Origin: CBDUXT01 sp965371245
GTDB lineage: Bacteria > Planctomycetota > Phycisphaerae > UBA1845
NCBI GenBank assembly: GCA_965371245.1
Contig: CBDUXT010000078.1
Span: 1 to 27,196 of the forward strand
Length of the DNA stretch: 27,196 nucleotides
Direction of reading: 5' to 3'
The position numbers were made by a program, and so were the translations under genes. The first letter of the stretch is position 1; every line of letters begins with the position of its first letter. The notes under the pieces were generated by a model. That model saw nothing but the letters and a program-made list of their open reading frames with translations. It was not told the origin of the DNA and did not search any database. Below are positions 1 to 8,458 of the stretch, in pieces.

Positions 1-80
1 CCGCGGCTCTGACTCGGCAACGAACCCGCAAGACGACGTGTGACCATGCACTAGTCATGTCTCCCGGGCGGGGTCAAGAT

Positions 81-99
81 CACTGCTCCAAGAGCAGTG
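81..99. repeat. Short perfect hairpin, CACTGCTC / GAGCAGTG
   Basis: Eight-base arms are separated by three bases (CAA). It lies in gene-free DNA next to the larger inverted pair at 171-246, so this stretch seems to be a patch of small structured repeats and not a gene. No T-run follows, so it is not a convincing terminator. Confidence 0.5.
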
Positions 100-170
100 G
101 CATCCATCAAACCAAGCGCGACGGAGCACTGGCGTTTGGACACGCGCCATTTGACAGGTTGTTCTTGACC

Positions 171-248
171 GAGCCGCGACCGTGAGGGAACGGAAATATG
201 TTGGATGGCCCGTTTGCGGCTGACCGCTCCCTGACGGTCGCGGCTCGG
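171..248. repeat. Inverted-repeat element, family A (GAGCCGCGACCGT type)
   Basis: The left arm GAGCCGCGACCGTGAGGGA (171-189) and the right arm at 228-246 are reverse complements with one mismatch in 19 bases, 38 bases apart. A degenerate pair occurs at 2297-2372 and a single arm at 14619-14644, so this is a dispersed REP-like family. Similar motifs are common between genes in Planctomycetota. The minus-strand reading frame over it (51-272) is a by-product of the repeat. Confidence 0.8.
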
Positions 249-276
249 AAAGAATGCACCCTTCTTGAACACGCTC

Positions 277-735
277 TTAGGCGTCGATACCGCCGTCGTT
301 CATGTCCGTCGGCGGCTTCTCCGGCGGCGGTGGACGCTTCACGTGTATGAGCTCCAGCCTGGCCTCGCGAAGCAGTTCACCGTCCGAGAGAAGCTGCACG
401 CGATACTCGCCCGAGCTGGGAAACGCCAGGCCATGAAACTGTAACGCCAGGTTCGCGATCGCCCGCGGATTCTTGAAGCCGACTTTGCCGCGCCCCTCGA
501 CGATGGGCGCCCGTTCGTCGTCTGCGTCCACGATGCGGATGGTGAACTCCGTCTCGCCGTACCCCTCGGTCAGCGCGACAAACACGCACACCTGTGGATG
601 CGTGGCTGGGAAGCCCCGCGCGTGGATCCGGCTGAACATGCCGATCAGCGACTGCTTGCCGGTCAGCCGATCGGTGATGATCTGGTCGCAGACCAGCAGT
701 GCCAGCACGTCGGGGGGCGGTTTCTCGGCAGCCAT
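277..735 (-). CDS. DUF6941-like conserved hypothetical protein
   Basis: A 152-residue protein of unknown function. The frame stays open much further upstream, but the ATG at 733-735 is chosen because AGGAGG (745-750 on the plus strand, as CCTCCT) sits nine bases before it, and the residues before it are Arg/Pro-rich and look non-coding. The N-terminus PDVLALLVCDQIITDRLTGK followed by SLIGMFSRIHARGFP resembles small beta-rich proteins grouped as DUF6941; this assignment is from memory and moderate. The tail is proline-rich (RPPPPEKPP). There is no signal peptide or membrane segment, so it is probably cytosolic. It is divergent from sucC with a 167-bp gap, so the two may share a promoter region. 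Confidence 0.75.
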   Translation of the reverse strand: MAAEKPPPDVLALLVCDQIITDRLTGKQSLIGMFSRIHARGFPATHPQVCVFVALTEGYGETEFTIRIVDADDERAPIVEGRGKVGFKNPRAIANLALQFHGLAFPSSGEYRVQLLSDGELLREARLELIHVKRPPPPEKPPTDMNDGGIDA

Positions 736-902
736 CGTCAAACGCCTCCTATCCCAAAGCCGTGCGTATCCTACCGGCACACGGACGATATGGACAGGTG
801 GAGGGCGCCGCCTCAAAATACCGCCATCGTCCCGGCGGCAGCAGAACGCGCGGCCGCGGAAACCGCCACGAAACGACCCTCGAATCAACGGATGGCATGC
901 CC

Positions 903-2066
903 ATGAAGGTTCACGAATATCAGGCGAGAGAGCTGCTGGCGGGCGCCGGCGTACCCGTTCCCCCGGCCACAGTCGTCGAAACGGTCGATGACGCCGTCGC
1001 CGCATTCGAGAAAACCGGCGGCAAGGTCGTCGTGAAGGCCCAGGTCTTCGCCGGCGGGCGCGGCAAGGCCGGCTTTGTGAAGCTGTGTGACTCGGCCGAC
1101 GAGGTCCGCGAGTGCGCCGGCTTCATGCTCTCCAACCGCATGGTCTCGCCGCAGACCGGCCCGGAGGGCATCGCGGTGAAAAAGCTGCTCGTCGCGGCGG
1201 CCGTGGACATCGAAAGCGAGTACTACGCGGCCGTGGTCATGGACCGGACGCGGCGGCGCCCGGTGGTGATGGTCTCCACCGAGGGCGGCGTCGAGATCGA
1301 AGTGGTGGCCAAGGAACAGCCCGATGCGATCCTGAAGCGATGGCTCCATCCGCACTTGGGTCTGCTCGACTTTCAGTGTGCCCAGCTTGTGGCACGGCTT
1401 GGGTTCAAGGACAAAGAGCAGGCTCGCGCGGCCTCGAAGGTCATCCGAGGGCTGGTCGATGTCTTCTACAAATACGACTGTGCCCTGGCCGAGATTAACC
1501 CACTGGTGCGAACCACCGCGGGCGAGGTGCTGGCCATCGACGCGAAAATGAACTTCGACGACAACGCCACCTTCCGCCACAAGCGGCTTCAGGAGATGTT
1601 CGACGCGTCGGAAGAAAACCCGATGGAGCTTCGCGCGAAAGAGCACGACCTGACGTACATCGCCCTGGACGGCAACATCGGCTGCCTGGTCAACGGGGCC
1701 GGCCTGGCGATGGCGACCATGGACATCATCAAGCTGCACGGCGGCGAGCCGGCCAACTTCCTCGACGTGGGCGGCTCGGTTTCTAAAGAGGGCGCCATCG
1801 AGGCCTTCCGCATCATCCTTTCCGACGCCAAGGTCAAGGGCATTCTAGTGAACATCTTCGGCGGCATCGCCAAGTGCGACACCATCGCCGAGGCCCTGAT
1901 TGCCGCAGCCAAAGACATCGGCTTTACCGTGCCGGTCGTCGTCCGGCTGGAAGGCACCAACGTCGAGCGCGCCCGGGCTCTTCTGAAAGAGGCCTCCATC
2001 AAGCAACTCGTCCCAGCCGACGACCTGACCGACGCGGCGAAGAAGGTGTGCGCGCAGGTGGCGTGA
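903..2066 (+). CDS. sucC: Succinate-CoA ligase (ADP-forming) beta subunit
   Basis: Beta subunit of succinyl-CoA synthetase, which in the TCA cycle converts succinyl-CoA, ADP (or GDP) and phosphate to succinate, CoA and ATP (or GTP), as a cytosolic complex with SucD. The 387 residues match the usual length (about 388). It starts MKVHEYQARELL, the canonical N-terminus. The ATP-grasp region has VFAGGRGKAGFVK, then ALAEINPL and DAKMNFDDNA (metal/nucleotide binding); the ligase domain has NGAGLAMATMDIIKLHGG, NIFGGIAKCDTIAEA and VVVRLEGTN. An in-frame ATG two codons earlier (897) is possible, and no strong ribosome site separates the two. SucD normally follows directly, but here about 670 bases of repeat-bearing non-coding DNA follow, so the alpha subunit must be elsewhere. 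Confidence 0.96.
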   Translation: MKVHEYQARELLAGAGVPVPPATVVETVDDAVAAFEKTGGKVVVKAQVFAGGRGKAGFVKLCDSADEVRECAGFMLSNRMVSPQTGPEGIAVKKLLVAAAVDIESEYYAAVVMDRTRRRPVVMVSTEGGVEIEVVAKEQPDAILKRWLHPHLGLLDFQCAQLVARLGFKDKEQARAASKVIRGLVDVFYKYDCALAEINPLVRTTAGEVLAIDAKMNFDDNATFRHKRLQEMFDASEENPMELRAKEHDLTYIALDGNIGCLVNGAGLAMATMDIIKLHGGEPANFLDVGGSVSKEGAIEAFRIILSDAKVKGILVNIFGGIAKCDTIAEALIAAAKDIGFTVPVVVRLEGTNVERARALLKEASIKQLVPADDLTDAAKKVCAQVA

Positions 2067-2107
2067 GGGAATCTCTGGGACAAGAACAGAGTCATTTCTT
2101 GTGTACC

Positions 2108-2133
2108 GAGCCGCGGGCTTCAGCCCGCGCGGA
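2108..2133. repeat. Palindromic repeat, family B (CCGCGGGCTTCAGCCCGCG type)
   Basis: GAGCCGCGGGCTTCAGCCCG followed by CGCGGA forms a strong short hairpin. The same element in inverted orientation lies at 17188-17216, inside the 3' end of the CoA-ligase-like gene, so it is a mobile or dispersed palindrome and not a sucC-specific terminator. It is 41 bases after the sucC stop and could still act as a transcription attenuator. Confidence 0.75.
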
Positions 2134-2296
2134 CGCGCGTATGTGCATGTCAAAGGGTGAACATCGACGGTTGAGAGTTCTGACGCTCCAGCCCGTGAGG
2201 ATTCCCTGGTATTGATGCATTCTCGGCATTCATGGAGTGCCGCGCGAAGACGGACTACGCTTGAGCGCTGCGACCACGTGGACTGATGCGTAATCC

Positions 2297-2372
2297 GAGC
2301 CGCGACCGTAAGGGGGCGGACATCCGAACGTCGGTCCTGCCACGGACAAGCGCTTCCTGACGGGCGCCGCTC
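2297..2372. repeat. Degenerate copy of inverted-repeat family A
   Basis: The left arm 2297-2320 reads GAGCCGCGACCGTAAGGGGG; the right arm 2352-2372 (GCTTCCTGACGGGCGCCGCTC) is a decayed version of the right arm at 228-246. The spacer is 31 bases. Confidence 0.6.
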
Positions 2373-2734
2373 AGTTTGGTCAATCCGTCAACCTATGCGG
2401 AGCGCGGCACCAGTCGCGCTCTGCGCGGAAGCAGTTCAAGCCGACGGAAGTGCTACTGTGCAGGATGACCGACGACAAGTCACGGGTAAGCTACGCTCAC
2501 CCATGGCACCCACGTCACGGCTTATCTCAGCCACCCGCCGTCGGTTTTCGCTTGCGTCGAGTGGGTCGCCCTGACAAATGCGATATTCCGCTCTGGAAGG
2601 CTCAAATGGCCGATTTGGCAAGCGAAGGCACTACGGGTTTGGATCTGACCGACCATCTTGTTAGGATGAAATCTCCTCAACGACTCAAACGGGAGTGTCG
2701 GAGGAAGCAACGATCAGGCCGGAGATAGGTCATC

Positions 2735-5587
2735 ATGAAGCATTCAAAGACAATTCTGATCGCACTCATCTCGTCTTGCGCATGGCTGCTTTGCGGCGGT
2801 GCGCCGGTGCGGGGGCAGACCATCATCACCGAGATCATCCGGGCCGGGTTGATATCAGCTGGTGACATGGCAGCAGATACGGAGGGGAACGTCTACATAG
2901 TTGGAACGAGCAGCAACAATGCCTTTATGATCACGCCCGGCGGGTCGATCACAGAAATCATCACCGCGGCCGGCGACGGCGCGGGCAACCGCCTCGATCA
3001 TCCCGTAGGCATTGCCGTGGACGGCGCGGGCAACGTCTACGTAGCGGGACAGTCCAGCGACAATGTGTTCAAGATCACGCCGGGCGGGGTCATCACGCAG
3101 ATCATCGACGCGACTGGGGACGGCGCGGGGAATGACCTGGATTTTCCTAGGGGCATCGCCGCCGACGCCGCCGGCAACGCCTATGTGACGGGATTGTTAA
3201 GCGGCAACGCTTTCAAGATCACGCCCGGCGGGGTAATCACGCAAGTAATCGATGTGCATGGCGATGGTACGGGCAACGGCCTTTCCGGCCCCCGCAGCAT
3301 CGCCGTGGACAACGCGGGCAACGTCTACGTGGCGGGAAGCGGTAGCGACAACGCCTTCAAGCTTACCCCCGCCGGCGTCATCACCCAGATTATTGACTCA
3401 TCTGGTGCCGGAATCCACAAGGACCTCGATGGTCCGGAGGGCATCGCTGTAGACGCCGCGGGCAACGTTTACGTGTCAGGTTCGGCCAGCGACAACGCCT
3501 TCAAAATCACGCCTGCCGGAGTCATCACTGAGATCATCGACCTCGGTGGTGATCGCACAGGGAATCGCCTTACGTCTCCACGTCGAGTCGCTGTTGATGG
3601 TTCCGGCAACGTGTACGTCACGGGAAATGGGAGCTCCAACGCGTTCAAGATCACGCCCGCGGGAGTCATCACCGAGATCATCGATATCTTGGGCGACAAT
3701 GATGGCAATCTCCTCCTCAGACCCATCGGCCTTGCGGTGGACACCGAAGGCAACGCTTTCGTGGCGGGACGGGACAATCACAATGCCTTTAAGATCACAC
3801 CAGCGGGCGGGATTACAGAGATCATCGACGCCACAGGCGACGGCAGGGGTAGCGGGTTAATCACACCTCAAGATATTGCCGTGGATGCCCTAGGCAATGT
3901 TTACGCAACTGGAGCGCTGAGCGATAACGTCGTCAAGATCACGCCCAGTGGCGTCATCACGGAGATTATCGACAGAACCGGCGGCACCGTGGCTACTGAT
4001 GGGCTCGATGAACCTGCCGCGATCGCCCTAGACTCCGAGGGGAACGTCTACGTGACCTCCATTCGCAACAGCAACGCCTTCAAGATCACGCCTGCTGGAG
4101 TCATCACGATGATCATCGACTCGGGCGGCGAGGGTACGGGCAATCGCCTCTTCTGCCCCCTGGATATCGCCGTGGACGCTATCGGTAATGTCTTTGTTCC
4201 GGGAGCCTTTACCGACAACGTCTTCAAGATTACGCCCGCCGGCGTCATCACCGAGATCATCGACATCACCGGCGATGGTGCGGGCAGTGCCCTTCGTCGT
4301 CCTGAAGGTGTCGCCGTGGACATAGCCGGCAACGTGTACGTGACGGGGTACAAGAGCCGCAACGTCTTCAAGATTACATCCGACGGGGTCATGGAAATAG
4401 GCATGGAAATTCGTAGTTTCCTTGACAGACCCAGGAACCTCGCGGTTGATGCCGGCGGAAACCTTTTCGTGGCAAGCAGATCCGCCGACAGGGCCGTTAA
4501 GATCACACCCGATGGGTTCATCACCCTGATCATCGACCACAACGGCGACGGCACGGGCAATCGTCTTAGTGGACTGAGTGCCATCGCTCTGGATGCCTGC
4601 GGTAATTTCTATGTGGCTGGAGAGTTCAGCAACAACGCCTTCAAGGTTACACCTGCGGGCATCATCACCGAGATCATCAACGGTAGTGGTGACGCGACCA
4701 ATGGGCTCGATGGGGCTGCAGGGATCGCCGTGGACCTCGACGGCAATGTCTACGTAACAGGAGCGAACAGCAACAACGGATTCAAAATTACGCCGGACTG
4801 TAATGGAAACTCCGTCGCGGATAGCAGTGACATCAGCTCAGGTACTAGCCTTGACTGCACATCAAACGGCGTTCCTGATGAATGCGAAGAGGATTGCAAC
4901 GGTAATAGCATCGCAGATAGTTGCGACATAGATTCACGTAACGATATTTGCATTTTGGCGCCCGATTCGGGCTCGTGTGATGGTGTTTGTCCCATGTTTT
5001 TTTATAACGCATGCACGGGACTGTGCGAATCATTCACGTGGGGGTGTTGTGGTGATAGTTTTGCCAACAGATTCTCTACGCAAGAGGAATGCGAGAATGC
5101 TTGCCCGCCCCGGAAGGTTGTTAGTCTCGACATCAAACCGGGTAGCTGTCCGAACGCCGTGAATCCGAAGAGCAAGGGCGTCGTGCCCATGGCTATCGCT
5201 GGCAGTCTCGATTTCGACGTGACAAGGATTGATCCGGACTCGCTTACGCTGGCTAGAGCCGACGGAGTGGGCGAGAATGTCTCGCCGATTTCGAGCCGGC
5301 GCCATCTGAGGATCGCCGTGGACGACGTGGGGGCGCCGGTAGACGGCGAGCCTTGCGCATGCAACGAATTAGGCTCGGATGGGCTCGATGACCTAGTGGT
5401 GAAATTCTCGACTCTTGAGATGAGTCGCGCGCTCAAGTTGAATGCATCATCACGCGGCGAGAGGATCGGGCTTGTTCTGCGGGGGATTCTGGGCGACGGA
5501 ACGGCGTTCGAAGGCGTGGGCTGCATCGTGATTCCGGGGGCGCCACGAAGTTCGAGCGAATTACGCCGCACAGGCAAATCGAAATAG
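2735..5587 (+). CDS. Secreted beta-propeller protein with Kunitz/BPTI-like domain
   Basis: A 950-residue exported protein, probably a surface or extracellular binding protein. A signal peptide (hydrophobic residues 8-25, cleaved near VRGQ) is followed by about 14 tandem repeats of about 48 residues, each with the pattern NAFKITPAGVITEIID then GIAVDxAGNVYVTG; these are NHL-type propeller blades. DCNGN...DEC calcium-type motifs follow (about 692-735), then a Kunitz-like module at 739-790 with the six canonical cysteines (739, 748, 764, 772, 786, 790) and FFYN/CESFTWG landmarks. The last 150 residues match a domain common at the ends of bacterial secreted proteins (starting SLDIKPGSCPNAVNPKSKGV). 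The position expected to be the inhibitor P1 residue is Asp749, so trypsin-like inhibition is unlikely. A GGAGAT-type ribosome site precedes the ATG. The ligand is unknown. Confidence 0.9.
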   Translation: MKHSKTILIALISSCAWLLCGGAPVRGQTIITEIIRAGLISAGDMAADTEGNVYIVGTSSNNAFMITPGGSITEIITAAGDGAGNRLDHPVGIAVDGAGNVYVAGQSSDNVFKITPGGVITQIIDATGDGAGNDLDFPRGIAADAAGNAYVTGLLSGNAFKITPGGVITQVIDVHGDGTGNGLSGPRSIAVDNAGNVYVAGSGSDNAFKLTPAGVITQIIDSSGAGIHKDLDGPEGIAVDAAGNVYVSGSASDNAFKITPAGVITEIIDLGGDRTGNRLTSPRRVAVDGSGNVYVTGNGSSNAFKITPAGVITEIIDILGDNDGNLLLRPIGLAVDTEGNAFVAGRDNHNAFKITPAGGITEIIDATGDGRGSGLITPQDIAVDALGNVYATGALSDNVVKITPSGVITEIIDRTGGTVATDGLDEPAAIALDSEGNVYVTSIRNSNAFKITPAGVITMIIDSGGEGTGNRLFCPLDIAVDAIGNVFVPGAFTDNVFKITPAGVITEIIDITGDGAGSALRRPEGVAVDIAGNVYVTGYKSRNVFKITSDGVMEIGMEIRSFLDRPRNLAVDAGGNLFVASRSADRAVKITPDGFITLIIDHNGDGTGNRLSGLSAIALDACGNFYVAGEFSNNAFKVTPAGIITEIINGSGDATNGLDGAAGIAVDLDGNVYVTGANSNNGFKITPDCNGNSVADSSDISSGTSLDCTSNGVPDECEEDCNGNSIADSCDIDSRNDICILAPDSGSCDGVCPMFFYNACTGLCESFTWGCCGDSFANRFSTQEECENACPPRKVVSLDIKPGSCPNAVNPKSKGVVPMAIAGSLDFDVTRIDPDSLTLARADGVGENVSPISSRRHLRIAVDDVGAPVDGEPCACNELGSDGLDDLVVKFSTLEMSRALKLNASSRGERIGLVLRGILGDGTAFEGVGCIVIPGAPRSSSELRRTGKSK

Positions 5588-5593
5588 CCGCTC

Positions 5594-6536
5594 ATGAACC
5601 CTAGCGATCGCCCGCCTGATGATGGTTCGCACTTCACTGGCCTGCGGAGTTACAAGGTTGAGGGTGATCGTCGAGCCCGGCTCTCGCTGGAGGGGCTTTC
5701 GCTTGGCGACGCCTTTGGCGAGTGCTTCTTCGATTCGGCCATGCGCGAGTCGCTTGAAAACCGTGACTTGCCCGAAGGGCCTTGGTTCTACACCGACGAC
5801 ACCATGATGGCCTGGAGCATCGTCGATGTGTTGGCCGAGCGCGGGCAGGTCGATCAGGATCGACTCGCAGAGCTCTTCGCCGGTCGGTTTCGTAAGCAGC
5901 CGAATCGTGGGTACGGGGCGGCCGCCGTCCGGCTGCTCGAGCGGATCGCGACGGGATTCGACTGGCGGCGTGAGGCCTCGCGGCTGTTCGACGGCGAGGG
6001 TTCCATGGGCAATGGTGCGGCCATGCGCGCGGCCCCCATCGGTGCGTACTTTGCGGACGACCTCGACCGCGTGGTGGCCGAGTCGCGGGCGTCGGCGGCC
6101 GTGACGCACAAGCATCCCGAGGGACAGGCCGGGGCGATCGCCATCGCGGTGGGCGCGGCCATGGCTCTGCGCGGGCGTGGTGGATCCCATCGCGGAGCGG
6201 AGTTGCTCGAAGAGGCCCATGGGCTGACGCCGGACGGGGCGACGCGTCGCGGTGATTGCAAAGGCTTTGCGTTTTGGTTTGGAAGGGACCGCGGTCGACG
6301 CGGCCATCGAGCTTGGAAGCGGACAGATGCTGCTCGCGTCGGACACGGTTCCCTACGCGCTCTGGTGCGCTGCCCGCTGTCTCAACGACTTTGCGGACGC
6401 GCTCTGGAGCACTGCCACCGGTCTCGGCGACGTGGACACGACGTGTGCGATGGTCGGTGGGATCGTGGCGTTGTCCGTCGGACATGACGCGCTTCCGAGG
6501 GAGTGGCTCCGTCGCCGTGAGCCGCTGGAAGAGTGA
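5594..6536 (+). pseudogene. ADP-ribosylglycohydrolase, single frameshift
   Basis: The family removes ADP-ribose from proteins or other targets (DraG/ARH fold, two Mg ions). Frame 1 (from ATG 5594) carries GLSLGDAFGE, YTDDTMMAWSI (metal-binding TDDT), GSMGNGAAMRAAPIG and VTHKHPEGQAGAIAIA. Homology then moves to another frame, IAKALRFGLEGTAVDAAIEL through LGDVDTTCAMVGGIVAL (second metal site), ending at 6536. One extra G near 6251 explains the shift: CGC-(G)-GTG-ATT-GCA restores RVIAKAL. All catalytic motifs are otherwise present, so this is either a recent mutation or a sequencing error. Without correction, frame 1 runs on through unrelated Arg-rich sequence to 6487. It starts six bases after the propeller gene, so co-transcription is plausible. 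Confidence 0.88.
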
Positions 6537-6571
6537 ATCCTGATGATGGCCCGCCGTCAAACGAAAGGCTG

Positions 6572-6662
6572 ATCGCCGCGCGCACACGGCTGGCGTTTAC
6601 AACCAAACAAGGCCGGATTATCGTCTTCCAAACCACAGGGCGTGGCGCAGCCCGGTAACGCG
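6572..6662 (+). pseudogene. Partial duplicate of tRNA-Pro promoter and 5' part
   Basis: This stretch aligns with 8892-8982. Both contain GCGTTTACAACCAAC/A and GGATTATC, and the first 27 tRNA bases (6636-6662) differ from the intact gene at only two positions. Similarity stops at the D-stem/anticodon-stem boundary, so no functional tRNA can be made. A promoter-like TTTACA (6596-6601), 17-base spacer, TATCGT (6619-6624) is preserved about 130 bases before the glycosyltransferase start. Confidence 0.85.
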
Positions 6663-6754
6663 AGTGTTCATCGCGCTGCGCACGTACTTGGAAGGTTGCT
6701 TCGAGCAGACGGCGTAAACCGGTGGGGCCGTTGGCAACTTCAACCGAGACTGGC

Positions 6755-8458
6755 ATGGGCTCCGAGAAACCACCGAAATCCTCCTTGCTCAAGAACGGCC
6801 GGAAACGATCGATTCTCGGCTTGCTCTTGTTGTGCATAGCGCTCCTCGGTGGGGGCCTCCTCCGTGGCGTGCAGGCCGGTGCAAAAGGGAGACTCGAATG
6901 TGACGAGGGAATCTCGTTTACCGTCGCCACGGGGCATCAGGCGGAATACCAGAAGATTCTGACGGAGCGAAGTCATCCTTACGGAGCGTGGGTTCCGGCC
7001 AAGGAATGGAAACGTCTCTTCAGCATTGAGGAACCCTTCTGTTTTCGGCAAATCGGCACTGGGCTTGCTCAACACGACATCCACCCACCTTTTTACTTTT
7101 GGCTGCTCCATCTCTTTATCATGGTTTTCGGCGTTCACGTTTGGACGGGCCCTGCTCTAAACACTTTGATCGCGTCGGGGACCATCATTATCCTGTTCCT
7201 TCTTGGACGGTATGCGACTCGTGATGCGCTTGCCGGTGGCGCTGCCGCCTTCATCTGGGCCTTCAGCCCAACTGTGATATTGGCATCCAACGAGGCCCGC
7301 CAATACGATTGTTTGGGTTTTTGCACAGCGCTCCTGGCCTGGCAAGTCGTTAGATGCCTCGACACTGAACGACGGCGCGGCTGGACATCCCTTGCGTTGC
7401 TAGGTGGCGCGACGACGATCGGGCTACTCACGTACTACCATATCATTTTGTTCCTCGTCGGATGTGGCATCCTGTTCGCTGCGTATCTGCTCAAGAAACA
7501 CCGCCGGCGATTCCTTGCTTGCTGTGCCGCGATGGCCGTGGGGGTTCTCCTCTTCGCTCTGCTTCACCCGAGGTTTCTGGAGTCTGTGTATCTCGGCCAG
7601 GCGAGAATGCAATCGAGCTGGGGGTTGGATCATTTCCCTTCTCGAGCGCACGACGTGCTCACGCGATACGCATCGTTCGTAGTGGATACCGGGCTTCACA
7701 GAGAGGGAATGCGAATGTTGCTCGAGTATCTCGTCTTGGGCGCATTCCTCTCACTTGCCGCAGCCGCACTTGTCGTGTATGTGAAAGGGAGCTTGCGCGG
7801 CAACGGCCGATGCAAGATTGTCGAGCAAAGAGCCGTTCAGATCCTCTTTCTGTTCTGGTGGGCGGCAGGTCTGAATGTGTTGTTGTTCCTGCTTGGGATG
7901 AGCCCAAGCCATGCGATGGAACCAAAGTACCCCAGCATGGTGTATCCACTCATGTCTGTTGCGATCGTGCTTATGCTAAGGACTTTCCCGAGAGCGCGCG
8001 CGGCCCTGATGCTCTTGCTCTGTTGTGCTCTGTTGGGGTCGTCAAGGTATAGCGTTTTCCGAAGGCGAGCCGCGGAAGACAAGAGACTGCCACTATCGCA
8101 AGTGATGCACCAGGCGGACGCGCTGGTTATCGACAACCCGAGCGTCTTGTTTCTTCCAGCCCTGACCGTGCAGCTTCCGGATCAGACTCCGATGTTTGTT
8201 GCGGAGCCGGCCGACCTCTTGCGTGAGATGTCCAAGTGGCCAGACGGACTTGGAAGAGACTCGCTGTTTGTCAGTTGGACCACGGACGTGAAAGGCGCCA
8301 AGAAGGCAGACGGCATTCTGGCGTTACTGACAAAGGAATTTGAAGAATCGGTCATCGCACGCAGGCTCGTGGGTTGGCGGGGGGTGCTCGTGCGGCTAGT
8401 GCGAAAGTTTGCGTCTCCGTCGGCATCCCATAACGAAAAGTCCCCCCCGCAACCGTAG
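6755..8458 (+). CDS. GT-C-fold membrane glycosyltransferase (family 39-like)
   Basis: An integral inner-membrane protein of 567 residues, probably moving sugar from a lipid-phosphate carrier to an envelope acceptor. The first membrane helix (GLLLLCIALLGGGLL) is followed by a periplasmic loop with CDEGIS, the acidic motif expected after helix 1 in GT-C enzymes, and then HDIHPPFYFWLLHLF, typical of ArnT/PMT-like (PMT_2) proteins. Roughly ten further hydrophobic segments extend to about residue 430, and a soluble C-terminal part follows. The ATG at 6755 (MGSEKPPKSS) is preferred; a GTG at 6722 is also in frame, and neither has a strong ribosome site. The gene stands alone between a partial tRNA-Pro copy and a hairpin element. 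Substrate cannot be told. Confidence 0.82.
   Translation: MGSEKPPKSSLLKNGRKRSILGLLLLCIALLGGGLLRGVQAGAKGRLECDEGISFTVATGHQAEYQKILTERSHPYGAWVPAKEWKRLFSIEEPFCFRQIGTGLAQHDIHPPFYFWLLHLFIMVFGVHVWTGPALNTLIASGTIIILFLLGRYATRDALAGGAAAFIWAFSPTVILASNEARQYDCLGFCTALLAWQVVRCLDTERRRGWTSLALLGGATTIGLLTYYHIILFLVGCGILFAAYLLKKHRRRFLACCAAMAVGVLLFALLHPRFLESVYLGQARMQSSWGLDHFPSRAHDVLTRYASFVVDTGLHREGMRMLLEYLVLGAFLSLAAAALVVYVKGSLRGNGRCKIVEQRAVQILFLFWWAAGLNVLLFLLGMSPSHAMEPKYPSMVYPLMSVAIVLMLRTFPRARAALMLLLCCALLGSSRYSVFRRRAAEDKRLPLSQVMHQADALVIDNPSVLFLPALTVQLPDQTPMFVAEPADLLREMSKWPDGLGRDSLFVSWTTDVKGAKKADGILALLTKEFEESVIARRLVGWRGVLVRLVRKFASPSASHNEKSPPQP

Larger units (their letters stand above)
2067..2734. other. Gene-free interval with dispersed repeats
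   Basis: No reading frame here resembles a protein family. The interval holds one family B palindrome (2108-2133) and a degenerate family A pair (2297-2372). It occupies the place where sucD would be expected. Confidence 0.6.

Noticed and set aside
51..272. 73-codon minus-strand frame
   Set aside because: It consists of translated inverted-repeat sequence (SRDRQGAVSRKRA type) with no gene-like context.
885..1739. 284-codon minus-strand frame opposite sucC
   Set aside because: His/Val/Asp-rich antisense shadow of a conserved gene, with no family resemblance.
2900..4800. 144-bp periodicity as a CRISPR or satellite array
   Set aside because: The period is the coding repeat of propeller blades, with the frame kept throughout.
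5002..5637. 211-codon minus-strand frame opposite the propeller protein C-terminus
   Set aside because: Antisense shadow; the plus strand encodes a recognisable domain.
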